Source: Paenibacillus glucanolyticus NBRC 15330 (GTDB lineage Bacteria; Bacillota; Bacilli; Paenibacillales; Paenibacillaceae). Taken from it: a DNA stretch of 64,000 nt. This document shows positions 26,523 to 36,132 of the stretch, in pieces. The position numbers and the translations under genes are program-made. The stretch spans positions 121,993 through 185,992 of the forward strand of contig NZ_BIMC01000012.1 of NCBI RefSeq assembly GCF_004000885.1. The letters run 5' to 3'. The notes beneath the pieces are model-generated. The model saw nothing but the letters and a program-made list of their open reading frames with translations, was not told where the DNA came from and ran no database searches. Position 1 is the stretch's first letter; every line of letters begins with the position of its first letter.

Positions 26523-27980
26523 ATGAAACAGGTTCCCCTTAATCAAACAGAGATTACATCAGCGCTTGATGATTCCTCTATCCCTCTGTATGTGGGATTA
26601 TATCAATATATCAAACAGGAGATTTCAGGCGGTCAGTGGCCTCATTCAGCCCGTCTTCCTTCCGTGCGCAAGCTTGCGGAGCTGCTTAATGTCAGCACCA
26701 CGCCGATTGAAATGGCGTATCAGCAGCTGCTGGCGGAAGGGTTCATTGCCAGCAAACCCCGCAGCGGATACTATGTTCAGATGGCAGCCGATCCTCCCTT
26801 TTCGCCTCCTATACAAACGTCTTTACCAAAAGGGCCGATGCTTAAGCGCCACCGCTACTTCCCATACGACTTCCACATGTCGAAGAATGAATATCAATAT
26901 TTCCCGCTGACGGAATGGAGAAAAACCTATAACCGTTGTTTGCAGGAAAATGCCACCACTGACATGCTGTTCTACGGTGACCCTCAAGGCGAGGAAGGGC
27001 TCCGTTACCAGATTGCAAACTACGCCAGGAGTTTTCGCGGGGTATCCTGTACACCTGAGCAGGTGATTATCGGCTCGGACCCGTTCCCTCTTCTGGATCT
27101 GGTCAGCCGATTGCTGCTTCCTTACGGACAGACTATCGCGGTAGAAGACCCCTGTTACCCGCAGCACCCGGAGGTTTTCCGGCAGAAGGGCTACGATGTC
27201 ATTCCCATCCCCGTGCTTCAGGATGGGATCCATCAGCAGGAACTGCACAGCAGCAGAGCATCCTTCGTATCCGTCTCCCCCTCCCACCAGTTCCCGACGG
27301 GGGTCATCATGCCCATCTCCCGCAGGCTGTCGCTGCTGCAATGGGCAGATGAGACCGGTGGTTTCATTATCGAGGATGATTCTGATGGTGAGTTTAGATA
27401 TGAGGGAAGACCGATCCCGAGCCTTCAGGGGCTGCTGCCCGACAGCCGCGTCATCTACCTGGGAGGGTTCTCGCAGGTGCTGTCCCCCGCGCTAGGCATC
27501 CAATATATGATTTTGCCGAACGCACTGCTGCCGGATTACCATCAATTAAAGTTCCAACTATTTCTGGACTGTACGGCCTCTAAGCTGAATCAGATCACAC
27601 TGGAGCGCTTTATGCGGGAAGGCCATGTCGAACGGCATCTGCGCAAAATGAGAATGAAACTCCGCAGAAAGCATGATCGCCTGATCAACGCCATTAGGTA
27701 TCACTTTGGAGATCGCGCTCATATATCAGGTACCGGCTCCGGGTTTCACCTCATGCTCGGCCTGAGGCATCCCCTGTCCGAGGAGGAGCTGCAGACGATA
27801 GCCGAGGATCGGGGAATCCGCGTAAACTCCGCTTCCTATACACGAATGGCTAACCCTGATCATCCCAAGGAACCGGAGCATCGAGAGTTCATTCTCGGTT
27901 TCGGTGGACTGAGGGAAGATGAGATTGAAGCAGGCATTAAGCTGCTGGCTGACTGCTGGCTGGGTGACCCGCGTATCTAG
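26523..27980 (+). CDS. MocR-type (GntR-aminotransferase) regulator lacking the PLP lysine
   Basis: The 485-residue protein has an N-terminal GntR winged helix (about 22-90, SVRKLAELLNVSTTPIEMAYQQL) and a fold-type-I aminotransferase domain, the MocR layout. The motif that normally reads FSK, with the lysine that forms the Schiff base to pyridoxal phosphate, here reads GGFSQVLSP with Gln318. The neighbouring EDDYD motif reads EDDSD (284-288), with Ser287 in place of the usual PLP-contacting Tyr. The protein may bind PLP non-covalently or another ligand. It diverges from a GNAT gene, the usual context for a local target; the target is not identified. Confidence 0.88.
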   Translation: MKQVPLNQTEITSALDDSSIPLYVGLYQYIKQEISGGQWPHSARLPSVRKLAELLNVSTTPIEMAYQQLLAEGFIASKPRSGYYVQMAADPPFSPPIQTSLPKGPMLKRHRYFPYDFHMSKNEYQYFPLTEWRKTYNRCLQENATTDMLFYGDPQGEEGLRYQIANYARSFRGVSCTPEQVIIGSDPFPLLDLVSRLLLPYGQTIAVEDPCYPQHPEVFRQKGYDVIPIPVLQDGIHQQELHSSRASFVSVSPSHQFPTGVIMPISRRLSLLQWADETGGFIIEDDSDGEFRYEGRPIPSLQGLLPDSRVIYLGGFSQVLSPALGIQYMILPNALLPDYHQLKFQLFLDCTASKLNQITLERFMREGHVERHLRKMRMKLRRKHDRLINAIRYHFGDRAHISGTGSGFHLMLGLRHPLSEEELQTIAEDRGIRVNSASYTRMANPDHPKEPEHREFILGFGGLREDEIEAGIKLLADCWLGDPRI

Positions 27981-28051
27981 GAAAGCATTTTGACGTCGGC
28001 AGCAGGCCATACTGATTGCGGAATGAAGTATGCTGCATATTTTCACCACAA

Positions 28052-28088
28052 AAGGCTGCCCCCTTAGATTGAAGCAGGGAACAGCCTT
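28052..28088. terminator. Terminator between the MocR gene and the next acetyltransferase
   Basis: AAGGCTG (28052-28058) pairs with CAGCCTT (28082-28088), with an inner CCCT/AGGG stem. The genes on either side converge. Confidence 0.65.
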
Positions 28089-28154
28089 CTGTTCATTTGG
28101 TATGCAATGCGTCGGCAACGCCAGACAGATATTGTATTCTTCTCGCGGCGGTGG

Positions 28155-28658
28155 TTACACAGAACGGCCTACGATGACCAGATCCCGCTTGATCCCGTCA
28201 AGCTCCGCAACCCCGGGGAGCAGCCCCCACTGGTCAAAACCATACTTCTTCAGCAGCTTCAGACTCGGTTCGTTATGACCAAATACAAACCCTACCAAAT
28301 TGCTGACCTTAAGGCGCGGACTCTCCTCAATTGCCTTCTCAATCAGTATACTGCCGGCACCGGTACCGCGATATTTCTCGTTTACATATATGCTGATCTC
28401 AGCAGTTCCATTATAGGCTGGTCGCCCGTAAAAGGATTGAAAGCTCATCCATGCAACCATTCCATCATCAGACCGCATGACCCACAGCGGCCGAAAATCG
28501 CTGCTGTGCTCTTCGAACCAGCGAATACGGCTCTCCACCGTAACAGGCTCCAGGTCGGCGGTTACTTTTCTGCCTGAAATCGTTGAATTGTAGATGTCCA
28601 CAATGGCCGGCAAATCCTCTTTGACGGCGTAATCGATACGGTATTGATGCGTCATCAT
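28155..28658 (-). CDS. Phosphinothricin-acetyltransferase-like GNAT protein
   Basis: The 167-residue product follows the Pat/MddA pattern: IDYAVKEDLPAIVDIYNSTISG at the start, RIRWFEEH in the middle, VNEKYRGTGAGSILIEKAIE as the acetyl-CoA loop, and NEPSLKLLKKYGFDQWGLLPGV near the end. Family members acetylate phosphinothricin, methionine sulfone or related amines. GGAGGTAGAAC precedes ATG ATG at 28658, so either of the two adjacent codons could start it. Confidence 0.84.
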   Translation of the reverse strand: MMTHQYRIDYAVKEDLPAIVDIYNSTISGRKVTADLEPVTVESRIRWFEEHSSDFRPLWVMRSDDGMVAWMSFQSFYGRPAYNGTAEISIYVNEKYRGTGAGSILIEKAIEESPRLKVSNLVGFVFGHNEPSLKLLKKYGFDQWGLLPGVAELDGIKRDLVIVGRSV

Positions 28659-28787
28659 GTTCTACCTCCGAATAGATGCGTAATAAAGTCTCATAATGAG
28701 TGAAAGATGCCTTGCTCCATATGAGATCTATTGTACAAGAGGCAGCGGAAAAACGCTTCTATTTTCTTAGGAGGAGATCATTCACGA

Positions 28788-28838
28788 ATGTATGGCCCAA
28801 GGAAAACTTTACTTACGCTATGGAACACGATACCCTAA
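28788..28838 (+). CDS. Possible 16-codon upstream ORF
   Basis: AGGAGGAG lies 11 nt before ATG 28788, which begins MYGPRKTLLTLWNTIP and ends at TAA 28836. It is 43 nt upstream of the Xaa-Pro peptidase gene and could be a leader peptide, or simply chance. Nothing else is visible in this gap. Confidence 0.22.
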   Translation: MYGPRKTLLTLWNTIP

Positions 28839-28881
28839 CATTAAAGGCATAACGACCGTTTCTCGAATAAGAAAGGAATGA

Positions 28882-29976
28882 ATGCAAATGAACGAACGAC
28901 TGCAAAGTTTGCAGCAATCCATGAATACACACGGCTGGGATCATGTGCTGGTGACAGACCCCAAGCATGTCTATTATTTGACCGGCTTTGCGAGCGATCC
29001 TCATGAACGCTTTCTCGGCCTGCTCCTCTCCACTGCGAATGAACCGGTGCTTATCGTGCCGGCTCTGGATGCAGATGCGGCCGGGGCTGCTTCAACGGTT
29101 AAGAATATTGTCACTCATCAGGATACCGAGAACCCGTATCTTTTGCTTAAACGGCAAATTCATGGGGCAGCGGGGACATGGGCCGTGGAGAAGGAACAGC
29201 TTACCGTCTCCCGTTATGAGCAGCTCCAGCAGCATGTGAACGCTGACCGCATCGATGATGTCGGTGTTGTTCTCCGGGAACTGCGAATCCGGAAGTCCGC
29301 AGATGAAGTGAAGATCATCAAGCATGCAGTCCGGCTGGTTGAAGAGGTTCTTACTCAAGGACTGGCCCAGGTAAAAATCGGCATCAGCGAGATTGAGCTT
29401 GTAGCAGAGCTGGAATACTTGATGAAGAAGCTGGGCGCGGATGCCCCCTCCTTCGCCACGATGGTATTATCAGGTCCCAACACAGCGCTACCGCATGGGG
29501 TCCCTGGAACACGCCGTATTCAAGCCGGGGATCTGCTCATGTTTGATCTGGGCGTATATGCCGGAGGTTATGCGTCGGATATTACCCGTACCTTTGCCGT
29601 AGGCGAACCGAAGCCTGAAGCCGTACACGTCTATGAGACGGTCCTCGCTGCGAACCTGGCCGGTATTAAAGCCGTCAAGCCAGGCGTAACCTATGGTTCG
29701 ATTGACCAGGCGGCTCGTATGGTGATTGACGATGCAGGATACGGCCATGCTTTTGTACACCGTTTAGGACACGGGCTTGGCATGGATGTTCACGAATATC
29801 CATCGATCCACGGCATGAACCAAGAACTCTTGCGGCCCGGTGCAGTATTTACAATCGAGCCTGGCGTTTACCTGCATGGAGTAGGCGGCGTACGGATTGA
29901 GGATGATGTCATCGTAACCGAGAATGGCGTAGAAGTGCTAACCTCCTTCCCGAAAGAGCTGACCATCATCGGTTAA
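28882..29976 (+). CDS. Xaa-Pro peptidase (M24B family)
   Basis: The 364-residue enzyme has a creatinase-type N-terminal domain and a pita-bread catalytic domain. All five metal ligands are visible: Asp222 and Asp233 (MFDLGVYAGGYASDITRTF), His297 (HRLGHGLGMDVHE), Glu326 (TIEPGVY) and Glu340 (VRIEDDV). It removes residues next to proline from peptides in the cytoplasm. The first ATG (28882) is only 4 nt from AAAGGA, so the second ATG (28888, MNERLQ) may be the true start. Confidence 0.92.
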   Translation: MQMNERLQSLQQSMNTHGWDHVLVTDPKHVYYLTGFASDPHERFLGLLLSTANEPVLIVPALDADAAGAASTVKNIVTHQDTENPYLLLKRQIHGAAGTWAVEKEQLTVSRYEQLQQHVNADRIDDVGVVLRELRIRKSADEVKIIKHAVRLVEEVLTQGLAQVKIGISEIELVAELEYLMKKLGADAPSFATMVLSGPNTALPHGVPGTRRIQAGDLLMFDLGVYAGGYASDITRTFAVGEPKPEAVHVYETVLAANLAGIKAVKPGVTYGSIDQAARMVIDDAGYGHAFVHRLGHGLGMDVHEYPSIHGMNQELLRPGAVFTIEPGVYLHGVGGVRIEDDVIVTENGVEVLTSFPKELTIIG

Positions 29977-29997
29977 CGTTGTTTTCATCACAGCAGT

Positions 29998-30036
29998 AAG
30001 CCCGAATGCCGTTATTGCAACGGTATTCGGGCTTTC
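29998..30036 (+). terminator. Rho-independent terminator after the peptidase gene
   Basis: AAGCCCGAATGCCGTT pairs with AACGGTATTCGGGCTT around a 5-nt loop, followed by TCTCTG. Confidence 0.8.
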
Positions 30037-30173
30037 TCTGTTTACAACGGCCTATTTGCTGTCTCTGATCCATGCTATCCTTGTACGCACCCGAGGCGAA
30101 AAAGCCATCCTGCCGGCACAACCTCTGCCGTCAAGATGGCCCTCCATGCAGGAACTCAATTCGCTTATTTCGC

Positions 30174-31568
30174 TTATCCCTGAACCAAGTCCAGTTCAAT
30201 GTTGTCATCATTAAACACGTCTTTATCCACTTCATTCATGACTTTCCCTGTAATCACGCCGGCTGTCATGGAATCATTCACATTCAGAGCTGTACGGCCC
30301 ATATCAATGAGCGGCTCTACGGATATTAACAGACCCGCCAGGGCTACCGGGAGGTTCATCGTCGACAGCACGATGAGTGAAGCGAAGGTTGCTCCGCCTC
30401 CAACACCCGCCACGCCGAAGGAACTGATCATAACAACCACGATCAAGGTAAGGATAAACGACCAGGAGGTTGGGTCCACACCGGCTGTCGGCGCGATCAT
30501 AACGGCCAGCATGGCAGGATAAATGCCTGCGCAGCCGTTCTGCCCAATCGTGGCACCAAACGATGCCGACAGGTTCGCAATGCCTTCGGAGACACCTAGC
30601 TTTTTGTTCTGCGTCTGTACGTTCAGCGGGATGGTGGCCGCGCTGGAGCGTGACGTAAAGGCGAAGGTCAGGGTAGGGAACACCTTCTTCACATATTTGA
30701 GCGGATTGAACCCGAATATCGCAAGCAGCACCAGATGGATAATGAACATAACAATCAATGCCACATAAGAAGCCAGCACGAAATCGATCAGATTCATGAT
30801 GACCTGCAGATCCGTTGTGGCAATCGTTTTGGCCATCAATGCAAGAATCCCGTAAGGCGTCAGACGAAGCACAAGGGTCACGATACGCATTACGACGCCA
30901 TAGACTGCCGAGATCATATTGCGGAAGGTTTCCGCCTGCTCCTTGTTTTTCCTGTCCAAACCGAGAACCGCTATCCCGATGAATGCGGAGAAAATGACGA
31001 CCGCAATCGTCGAGGTTCTTCGCGCTCCGGTCATGTCGGCAAACGGATTGCTCGGAATGAAATCAAGGATCTGCTGGGGCAGAGTCCGGCCCTCAACATC
31101 TCCGAGCCGCTCTTGCAGAAGTGCGCCTTGCTGCTCTTCGGCAGCACCGCCTTGAATATTCACGGCAGACAAATCAAATGCCAGAGCGGTTGTAATTCCA
31201 ACTGCTGCAGCAACCGCCGTCGTTAGCAGGAGCACCGTGATGATGAGGCCGCTCATTTTGCCAACATTCCGGCCTCCCTTCAGCTTCATGATAGCCGATA
31301 TGATCGATACCATGATAAGCGGAATAACCATCATTTGCAGCAGCCGAACATACCCGTATCCAATCAGATTAAACCAGTCGGTGGATTTCACCACCACATC
31401 GGAAGTCGAAGTGTAGATGAGCTGCAGTGCCACTCCGAACAACACACCCAAGCCAAGTCCTGCAAACACTCGTTTGGTAAACGAGTAATGCTTTTTCTGC
31501 ATCCAGTACAAAATGCCGACCAGCAGAATCAGAACAAGGACATTGATGATAACCCAAAGCGTTTCCAT
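30174..31568 (-). CDS. tcyP: L-cystine transporter of the dicarboxylate/amino-acid:cation symporter family
   Basis: The 464-residue protein matches Bacillus subtilis TcyP in length and layout: about eight helices plus re-entrant loops, with the signature FAFTSRSSAATIPLN and LSASFGATIGQNG in the substrate-binding region and NVNDSMTAGVI near the end. It takes up cystine with cations. GGGAGG lies 10 nt before ATG 31568; the in-frame ATG further upstream overlaps the ribosome site. It is a single-gene unit separated from the cob genes by about 200 nt that hold no further gene. Confidence 0.9.
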   Translation of the reverse strand: METLWVIINVLVLILLVGILYWMQKKHYSFTKRVFAGLGLGVLFGVALQLIYTSTSDVVVKSTDWFNLIGYGYVRLLQMMVIPLIMVSIISAIMKLKGGRNVGKMSGLIITVLLLTTAVAAAVGITTALAFDLSAVNIQGGAAEEQQGALLQERLGDVEGRTLPQQILDFIPSNPFADMTGARRTSTIAVVIFSAFIGIAVLGLDRKNKEQAETFRNMISAVYGVVMRIVTLVLRLTPYGILALMAKTIATTDLQVIMNLIDFVLASYVALIVMFIIHLVLLAIFGFNPLKYVKKVFPTLTFAFTSRSSAATIPLNVQTQNKKLGVSEGIANLSASFGATIGQNGCAGIYPAMLAVMIAPTAGVDPTSWSFILTLIVVVMISSFGVAGVGGGATFASLIVLSTMNLPVALAGLLISVEPLIDMGRTALNVNDSMTAGVITGKVMNEVDKDVFNDDNIELDLVQG

Positions 31569-31772
31569 CCTAATCATTCCTCCCATTCTTGTATAAGGAT
31601 ATGTTGTATCATCCTCATGTCATAAGTGCGCTAGTATGTATTCATTTCCATCTCACGGCCCACTCTAAACATAATATTACCCATTCCCGTAGATTTCCTA
31701 TCGAAATCGTTGTTTTTCACCTGATGTTGATTATGTTGATCGGATTACCACTGCTATGCCTCTTCTATCTTA

Positions 31773-32594
31773 TCATGTAAGTTTCAAGAGCAGAACCACA
31801 AATATTAACACAACCGCTTCGATCAGTTCATTCAGCGCCCCGTAAGTATCTCCCGTCAGTCCGCCAAGTCTTTGGCTCATCCTTTCCGCCGTTACCGTTC
31901 CGATTGCCCATGAAATGAACGGTATGAAAAAGAGTCCCCCGATGCCCAGCAGCCAATAATCAGCGGTATCTGCCATGACCCATTGGAGACCTATGATGAC
32001 AACTGTTAACAACGCAGCCATGGAGCCCGCCATCCTTCTTCTTCCAGCGGTCAGTCCGTGAAACAAAGCCGCAAGCCCCTCACTTCCCCGCGCCATCGGC
32101 CAGCGATACATGGCATGAACCATGAACCATCGGCTCCAGACCGGAGCAAGCACCAGAAGCCAAGCTTCCTGCTTCCAGGCCCCCTCCGATAAATCCCATA
32201 CGGACATAATCAAGGCAGCCTTCAGCAGGAGAAGCAGCATACACGCCATGACCCCCATCGCACCTACGCGGCTGTCCTTCATAATCTCCAGCATCCGTTC
32301 GCGTGACCGATGACTAAGCAGGGCGTCCGCACTATCCATCCAGCCGTCCAGATGAAGCCCGCCCGTCAGCGCTACCCATACGATCAGCAGGATGACAGCA
32401 GCAGGAAATGAAGGCAGCACAAAGCTCAAGCCGATTCCCAAACCGACCACAATCAGACCGATAACAGCGCCTACCCATGGATAAAAAACAACGCTCCGCT
32501 GCTGAACCTCTGGCGTAAAGGGAATCTCGCGCCGAACCGGAAGCCTCGATAAAAATTGAAAAGCGGCCGCAGCCGCCTGTATCATCTTGCTCAT
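31773..32594 (-). CDS. cobS: Adenosylcobinamide-GDP ribazoletransferase
   Basis: The 273-residue membrane enzyme joins alpha-ribazole (or its phosphate) to adenosylcobinamide-GDP, the last step of the nucleotide loop. It shows FLSRLPVRREIPF near the start, the acidic motif TGGLHLDGWMDSADAL and KDSRVGAMG, all typical of CobS, plus several membrane helices. It overlaps cobU by 4 nt and ends the btuF-btuC-btuD-cobT-cobU-cobS run. Confidence 0.94.
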   Translation of the reverse strand: MSKMIQAAAAAFQFLSRLPVRREIPFTPEVQQRSVVFYPWVGAVIGLIVVGLGIGLSFVLPSFPAAVILLIVWVALTGGLHLDGWMDSADALLSHRSRERMLEIMKDSRVGAMGVMACMLLLLLKAALIMSVWDLSEGAWKQEAWLLVLAPVWSRWFMVHAMYRWPMARGSEGLAALFHGLTAGRRRMAGSMAALLTVVIIGLQWVMADTADYWLLGIGGLFFIPFISWAIGTVTAERMSQRLGGLTGDTYGALNELIEAVVLIFVVLLLKLT

Positions 32595-33169
32595 ATGAGG
32601 TACTCCTTGCTCTTGATTTCCACCGGAATTCCCGCGGTCACCAGAAATACTTCGTCACAGACCCGGGCCAGACTCTGATTCATAATCCCGGCCCAGTCGC
32701 GGTATATCCTGCCCAGCGGATATTCGGGCACAATGCCCGACCCCACTTCGTTTGTCACCAAAATGACCAGGCCCGGATAGACCTGAACCGCTCTTGCCAG
32801 CCTGCAGATCGAAAGGCCCAGACGCTCTTCCATCACGGCTGTTCCTTCAGGCTCAGCCTGGAGCAGTACATTCGTAAGCCACAGCGTAAGGCAGTCCACC
32901 ACTACGGCCGGAGCATCTGAAACCGTTTCGCCAAGCGTGTCCAGCAGCTCTGGCAAGGCAATTGGCTCCTCCACCGTCTGCCACCCATAAGCGGAATCAT
33001 GCCGCCGGTCTTGATGGATGCGGATGCGTGCTTGCATCTCATCGTCATAAGCCTGCGCAGTCGCCACATACATTCCGGATTCAGCCCGCTTCATGCACAG
33101 CTTCTCCGCGAATGAACTCTTCCCGCTTCTTGCCCCTCCCGTGACCAGCACGCTTCCTTGTTGGCTCAT
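32591..33169 (-). CDS. cobU: Bifunctional adenosylcobinamide kinase / GMP transferase
   Basis: The 192-residue enzyme phosphorylates adenosylcobinamide and converts it to the GDP form. The P-loop is VTGGARSGKSSFAE (about 9-22), followed by VATAQAYDDEM, the family guanylylation region with HQDRR, then VDCLTLWLTN and VTNEVGSGIVPE. It overlaps cobT and cobS by 4 nt each, a sign of translational coupling. Confidence 0.95.
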   Translation of the reverse strand: MSQQGSVLVTGGARSGKSSFAEKLCMKRAESGMYVATAQAYDDEMQARIRIHQDRRHDSAYGWQTVEEPIALPELLDTLGETVSDAPAVVVDCLTLWLTNVLLQAEPEGTAVMEERLGLSICRLARAVQVYPGLVILVTNEVGSGIVPEYPLGRIYRDWAGIMNQSLARVCDEVFLVTAGIPVEIKSKEYLI

Positions 33170-34236
33170 ACCGATCCCCCGCTGATTCCGGCGCTTTCAA
33201 ACGTCGCCATCTCCTGCATGATCCTGCAAGCCGCTTCCACCAGATGCAGGCACAGCACGCCGCCGGTTCCTTCTCCAAGACGCATGTCCATTTGCAGCAT
33301 CGGGTGGAGTCCCAGTTCTTCGAGCAGAAGAACATGCGCCTGCTCATGCGAAGCATGAGAGGCAATCATATAAGCGAGGGCTTCCGGACAAATCGATTTT
33401 GCAATCAAAGCCGCCGCACTGGAAATAAAACCGTCGATGATAACAGGGCATCCGTGTGCAGCTGCACCGAGAATCAGCCCCGTCAATCCGCCGATTTCAT
33501 AACCCCCGACTTTGGAGAGCACATCCAGAGGATCATGCGCATGCGGTTGATTGACTTGTATAGCCTGCTCCACGACGTTAATCTTATGTATCAGCCGCTC
33601 ATCGGTTACGCCAGTTCCTCGTCCCACAACCTCAGAGGGTTGTTTGCCTGACAGAACCGAGAAGATCGCGGCGCTTGGCGTTGTATTCCCAATGCCCATC
33701 TCACCGGTCACGAACATCTGCGTCCCCTGGGAAGCCAGCTCTGCCGCTATCTCTGCTCCGGTTATGATGGATTGCAGCGCTTCCTCTCTGGTCATGGCCG
33801 GTCCTTTAGCCATATTGGCGGTTCCTCTGCCAATGTTCCTGGAGAGGAGCTTCTCATGGTTCAGCTCTGTCCCGACGCCGATGTCAACACAATGAACGTC
33901 GGCCCCTGCCTGGCGCGCCAGCACGTTAACAGCTGCGCCTCCATTCAGGAAGTTCATAACCATCTGAGGCGTCACCTCTGCCGGAAATGCGCTGATGCCT
34001 TCCTCACACACTCCATGGTCCCCGGCCATGACAACGACAGATTTTTTTGTAAACGACGGCTTGATGTCGCCTGTGATCCCGGCTAATTGAATTGCAAGCG
34101 ACTCGAGCTTGCCAAGGCTCCCCGGAGGTTTCGTCAAGGTGTCCAAATAGGCTGCGGTCGCGGCCTGCACTTCGGCATTCAGAGGTTTGATGTTAGCCGT
34201 TATATCGTTCAAATGATCCGTCAAGGATTTACTCAA
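33166..34236 (-). CDS. cobT: Nicotinate-nucleotide--dimethylbenzimidazole phosphoribosyltransferase
   Basis: The 356-residue enzyme activates the lower-ligand base to alpha-ribazole phosphate. It has the family marks TKPPGSLGKLE, VVMAGDHGVCEEGISAFP, the GEMGIGNTT motif and a closing MRLGEGTGG, which holds the catalytic glutamate. It overlaps cobU. The gap to the ATPase gene upstream is about 70 nt, the only break in the run. Confidence 0.95.
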   Translation of the reverse strand: MSKSLTDHLNDITANIKPLNAEVQAATAAYLDTLTKPPGSLGKLESLAIQLAGITGDIKPSFTKKSVVVMAGDHGVCEEGISAFPAEVTPQMVMNFLNGGAAVNVLARQAGADVHCVDIGVGTELNHEKLLSRNIGRGTANMAKGPAMTREEALQSIITGAEIAAELASQGTQMFVTGEMGIGNTTPSAAIFSVLSGKQPSEVVGRGTGVTDERLIHKINVVEQAIQVNQPHAHDPLDVLSKVGGYEIGGLTGLILGAAAHGCPVIIDGFISSAAALIAKSICPEALAYMIASHASHEQAHVLLLEELGLHPMLQMDMRLGEGTGGVLCLHLVEAACRIMQEMATFESAGISGGSV

Positions 34237-34303
34237 TTCAAACTTCCTCCTTCTTTCTTGCTCCTAAATCTTACATCGCCAGCAGAAGCCGGAGCAAGAG
34301 CTG

Positions 34304-35089
34304 TCAGGACCATGTGCTGTTCGCCGTTAACAGCACCTGTGGAGCTCCGTTCTCGGGATGGGTGACAATGGAGGGCTCTACCCTGAATATTTGGCGAATA
34401 TATTCTGCTGTCAGCACTTCCTCCGGCTTCCCGACCCCTGCGACCTTTCCCTGATCCAGAACCAGCAGCTTATCGCAAAATTGAGCCGCCAGGTTCAGAT
34501 CATGCAGTACGCTGATCACCGTAATGCCGGATGAGTTCCGCCATTCTGCCACCATATCCATGAATTGAAGCTGATAGCGAATATCCAGATAGGTTGTCGG
34601 TTCGTCCAGCATCAGCAAGGACGGCTCCTGGACCATCACCTTACCAAGGGCAACTCGTTGACGCTGACCCCCGCTTAACTCGGTAAGCCGACGTTCCTCG
34701 AAACCGCCAAGATCCAGCTTCCGAATAATGGCATCAATGAGCGGGGTCGCATCTTTATCCTCTCGACCAAGCCAATTCAGAAACGGGAAGCGTCCCATTT
34801 CCAGCACTTCCCGCACGGTAAAATCCGTCGGATCGAGACCTTCCTGCTGAAGGACGGCTGCGATTCGTGCCAGCGCTTTTCTGTTATAACTCGAAAGCTC
34901 CCTGCCCCGGAGCGAGACGCTCCCTGCCGTAGGACTCTCCACACCGGATAACAGCTGCATCAGGGTGGATTTGCCGCTTCCATTCGGACCGATGATTCCC
35001 CACCATTCACCTTCCGTTATGTGCAGATCTACACCTGCAAGTATCGGCACCTGGCCATATGCCTTGCCAAGACCCTGGGCTCTAATCAT
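34304..35089 (-). CDS. btuD: ABC transporter ATPase for cobamide (FecE/BtuD family)
   Basis: The 261-residue ATPase has Walker A GPNGSGKST, signature LSGGQRQRVALG and Walker B LLMLDEPTTYLD. By sequence it is a generic FecE-type subunit and could serve siderophore uptake; its place behind a cobalamin riboswitch and beside cob genes argues for B12. It overlaps the permease gene by 4 nt. Confidence 0.88.
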   Translation of the reverse strand: MIRAQGLGKAYGQVPILAGVDLHITEGEWWGIIGPNGSGKSTLMQLLSGVESPTAGSVSLRGRELSSYNRKALARIAAVLQQEGLDPTDFTVREVLEMGRFPFLNWLGREDKDATPLIDAIIRKLDLGGFEERRLTELSGGQRQRVALGKVMVQEPSLLMLDEPTTYLDIRYQLQFMDMVAEWRNSSGITVISVLHDLNLAAQFCDKLLVLDQGKVAGVGKPEEVLTAEYIRQIFRVEPSIVTHPENGAPQVLLTANSTWS

Positions 35090-36132
35090 GCTAACCCCTC
35101 CCTACGCCGTTTTTTGTTCCGGTACAGCAGGTACGCAAAGAAAGGAGCGCCTATGAATGCAGTGACCACCCCGAGCGGTATTTCCGTTGGAGCCAGCACG
35201 GAACGTGCAGCCGTATCACACCAGACCATAAAAATCGCACCGCCCAGAGCCGACAAAGGGACAATGGTACGGTAATCGGAGCCTGTGATAAGGCGTATCA
35301 TATGCGGAACCACAAGCCCCACGAAGCCAATGACGCCGGAGACCGATACGGCAGCGGCGGCAAGGAGGGTAGCTACGATCAGTACGCTTGTCTTCAGGCG
35401 ATCCACATTCAATCCCATATGAGCGGCCTGCCGTTCCCCAAGCGACAAAATATTAAGCGCTCGCGACCGGCTCCATAAATACGCGAATCCCACGATAAAA
35501 TACGGGAAAAGGATGGCCGTATACGACCATCCGCGCATGCTCAGGCTCCCCATCGTCCAGTACAGGATTTGGTTTACCGTATCTTTGGACATCACCGTCA
35601 GAAACGAAACCACAGCGCCCAGAAACGACTGCATGACCACCCCGGACAGGATCAGTCCGTGAATCGGCAGCTTTCCTTGATCCCTTGCCAACAGCAGCAC
35701 AACCCACAATGTACCTGCTCCGGTCAGAAATGCTACAAGCGGCAGGGTGTAACCTCCAGCAAAGGAGTATTCCATCCCGAAAAAAATCAGGGATGCTGCG
35801 CCAAGCGCAGCACCCGAGGATACACCGAGCGTGAACGGATCCGCCAGCGGATTACGCAATACGCCCTGAAAGGCAGCCCCGGCTACCGCCAGGGAAGCTC
35901 CAACAAGCATCCCCAGCAAAATCCGCGGTAACCTCACCTTCATCAGAATTTGTTCGGATGAAGCTTCCCAGCTCGGGAGGATGGAATCGCCGATCCCCGG
36001 CAGCCGGTGCAGCAGCATCGCCCCAATCTCTCTCACAGGTAGGTGAACGGATCCGATTCCGAGACTGACAACCAAGGTTAGCAGCAATAGGATAACGCCG
36101 GCCGCACCGAATCCTGCAAGTTTTTTACTCAT
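35086..36132 (-). CDS. btuC: ABC transporter permease for cobamide (FecCD/BtuC family)
   Basis: The 348-residue permease has about nine to ten helices and the FecCD signatures RLPRILLGMLVGASLAVAGA, NPLADPFTLGVSSGAALGA and GFVGLVVPHMIRLITG. It pairs with the lipoprotein upstream and the ATPase downstream, both joined by 4-nt overlaps. B12 as the substrate is inferred from the riboswitch and the cob genes. Confidence 0.9.
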   Translation of the reverse strand: MSKKLAGFGAAGVILLLLTLVVSLGIGSVHLPVREIGAMLLHRLPGIGDSILPSWEASSEQILMKVRLPRILLGMLVGASLAVAGAAFQGVLRNPLADPFTLGVSSGAALGAASLIFFGMEYSFAGGYTLPLVAFLTGAGTLWVVLLLARDQGKLPIHGLILSGVVMQSFLGAVVSFLTVMSKDTVNQILYWTMGSLSMRGWSYTAILFPYFIVGFAYLWSRSRALNILSLGERQAAHMGLNVDRLKTSVLIVATLLAAAAVSVSGVIGFVGLVVPHMIRLITGSDYRTIVPLSALGGAIFMVWCDTAARSVLAPTEIPLGVVTAFIGAPFFAYLLYRNKKRRREGLA

